This document shows, piece after piece, positions 5,814 through 6,190 of a DNA stretch of 6,190 nucleotides. How positions within the stretch are numbered: position 1 is the first letter of the stretch; every line of letters begins with the position of its first letter. A model generated the notes under the pieces. The model saw nothing but the letters and a program-made list of their open reading frames with translations. It had not been told where the DNA came from and searched no databases. The translations under genes and the position numbers were made by a program. This DNA is from Lysobacter antibioticus (GTDB lineage Bacteria; Pseudomonadota; Gammaproteobacteria; Xanthomonadales; Xanthomonadaceae), in assembly GCF_001442535.1 (NCBI RefSeq), contig NZ_CP013141.1:5721230-5727419 (forward strand), in the 5' to 3' direction.

Positions 5814-6190
5814 ATGCAGACGCCGTACCGGGGCCGCTTCGCGCCCTCGCCGACCGGCGACCTGCATCCGGGCTCGCTGCTGGCCGCATTCGGCAGTTGG
5901 CTGCTCGCGCGCCATCACCGCGGCACCTGGCTGGTCCGTATCGAAGACCTCGACCCGCCGCGTGAAGTTCCCGGTGCGGCCGAACGGCAGTTGCGCACCT
6001 TGGCCGCGTTCGGCCTGCGCAGCGACGAGCCGATCGTGCGCCAGAGCGCGCGCGGCGCCCTCTACCAGGCCGCGCTCGAACGCCTGCTGGACGAAGGCCG
6101 CGCGTTCTTCTGCCGTTGCAGCCGCAGCGACCTCGCGGCGAGCCACGGCATCCATCGCCGCTGCGTCGCCCACGCGCCGCGCCACGGCCG
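5814..6190 (+). CDS. gluQ: Glutamyl-Q tRNA(Asp) synthetase, 5' part (runs off the window)
   Basis: GluQ-RS is a shortened glutamyl-tRNA synthetase without an anticodon-binding domain. It activates glutamate without tRNA and transfers it to queuosine at the wobble position of tRNA-Asp. The 125 visible residues include [15 protein letters not shown] (8-22), the class I HIGH-type signature, and [10 protein letters not shown] (42-51), typical of this family. A zinc site follows with C100 and C102 (FFCRCSR) and C117. The tyrosine ligand seen in E. coli (GIYDGHC) is not present; the local sequence is GIHRRC, with H114 a possible substitute. The ATG at 5814 starts just before the conserved block. 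An in-frame TTG at 5775 would add 13 residues; neither start has a strong Shine-Dalgarno. A full GltX is unlikely given the EDLDPPRE form and this zinc site. The gene is divergent from htpX. Confidence 0.92.
   Translation, partial: MQTPYRGRFAPSPTGDLHPGSLLAAFGSWLLARHHRGTWLVRIEDLDPPREVPGAAERQLRTLAAFGLRSDEPIVRQSARGALYQAALERLLDEGRAFFCRCSRSDLAASHGIHRRCVAHAPRHG

Overview
The window is chromosomal DNA from a very GC-rich gammaproteobacterium. The best fit is the Xanthomonadaceae/Lysobacteraceae, most likely Lysobacter or a close relative. The basis is the efp/epmB pair with a lysine-type EF-P, a FimX-like type IV pilus regulator of the xanthomonad kind, xanthomonad-like HtpX and GluQ-RS, and a GGGAATC heptamer array of a sort I recall from this family. 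The genus is an inference from memory; no database was searched.

Layout. Positions 1-150 hold no gene I can support, only a GC-rich hairpin downstream of efp. efp (151-717, minus) encodes elongation factor P with the modifiable lysine K34. It is divergent from epmB (977-2032, plus), the radical-SAM enzyme that makes the beta-lysine attached to that lysine; the two share a 259-bp control region. After a 176-bp gap with an inverted repeat and a candidate promoter comes fimX (2209-4302, plus), a REC-PAS-GGDEF-EAL protein whose phosphoacceptor, GGDEF and EAL metal-site residues are degenerate, so it looks like a c-di-GMP receptor and not an enzyme. Two bases after its stop begins a perfect 161-bp array of 23 heptamers, followed by a strong, symmetrical terminator (4492-4523) and a C-run/G-run hairpin (4577-4604). 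htpX (4652-5563, minus) converges on fimX. A 250-bp divergent region between htpX and gluQ carries an imperfect tandem array of about 28-bp hairpin units. gluQ (5814 to the window end, plus) is cut off by the window edge.

How the genes fit together. efp and epmB are substrate and modifier in one pathway (relief of polyproline stalling); the ligase EpmA is not in the window. gluQ is a second translation-quality gene, acting on queuosine of tRNA-Asp, but nothing in the sequence links it to efp. fimX (twitching motility) and htpX (membrane protein quality control) appear to be neighbours without an obvious shared pathway.

All five protein-coding genes belong to known families. I see no convincing new multi-gene system. 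The parts least explained are the two intergenic repeat arrays, especially the G-quadruplex-capable array abutting the fimX stop codon.
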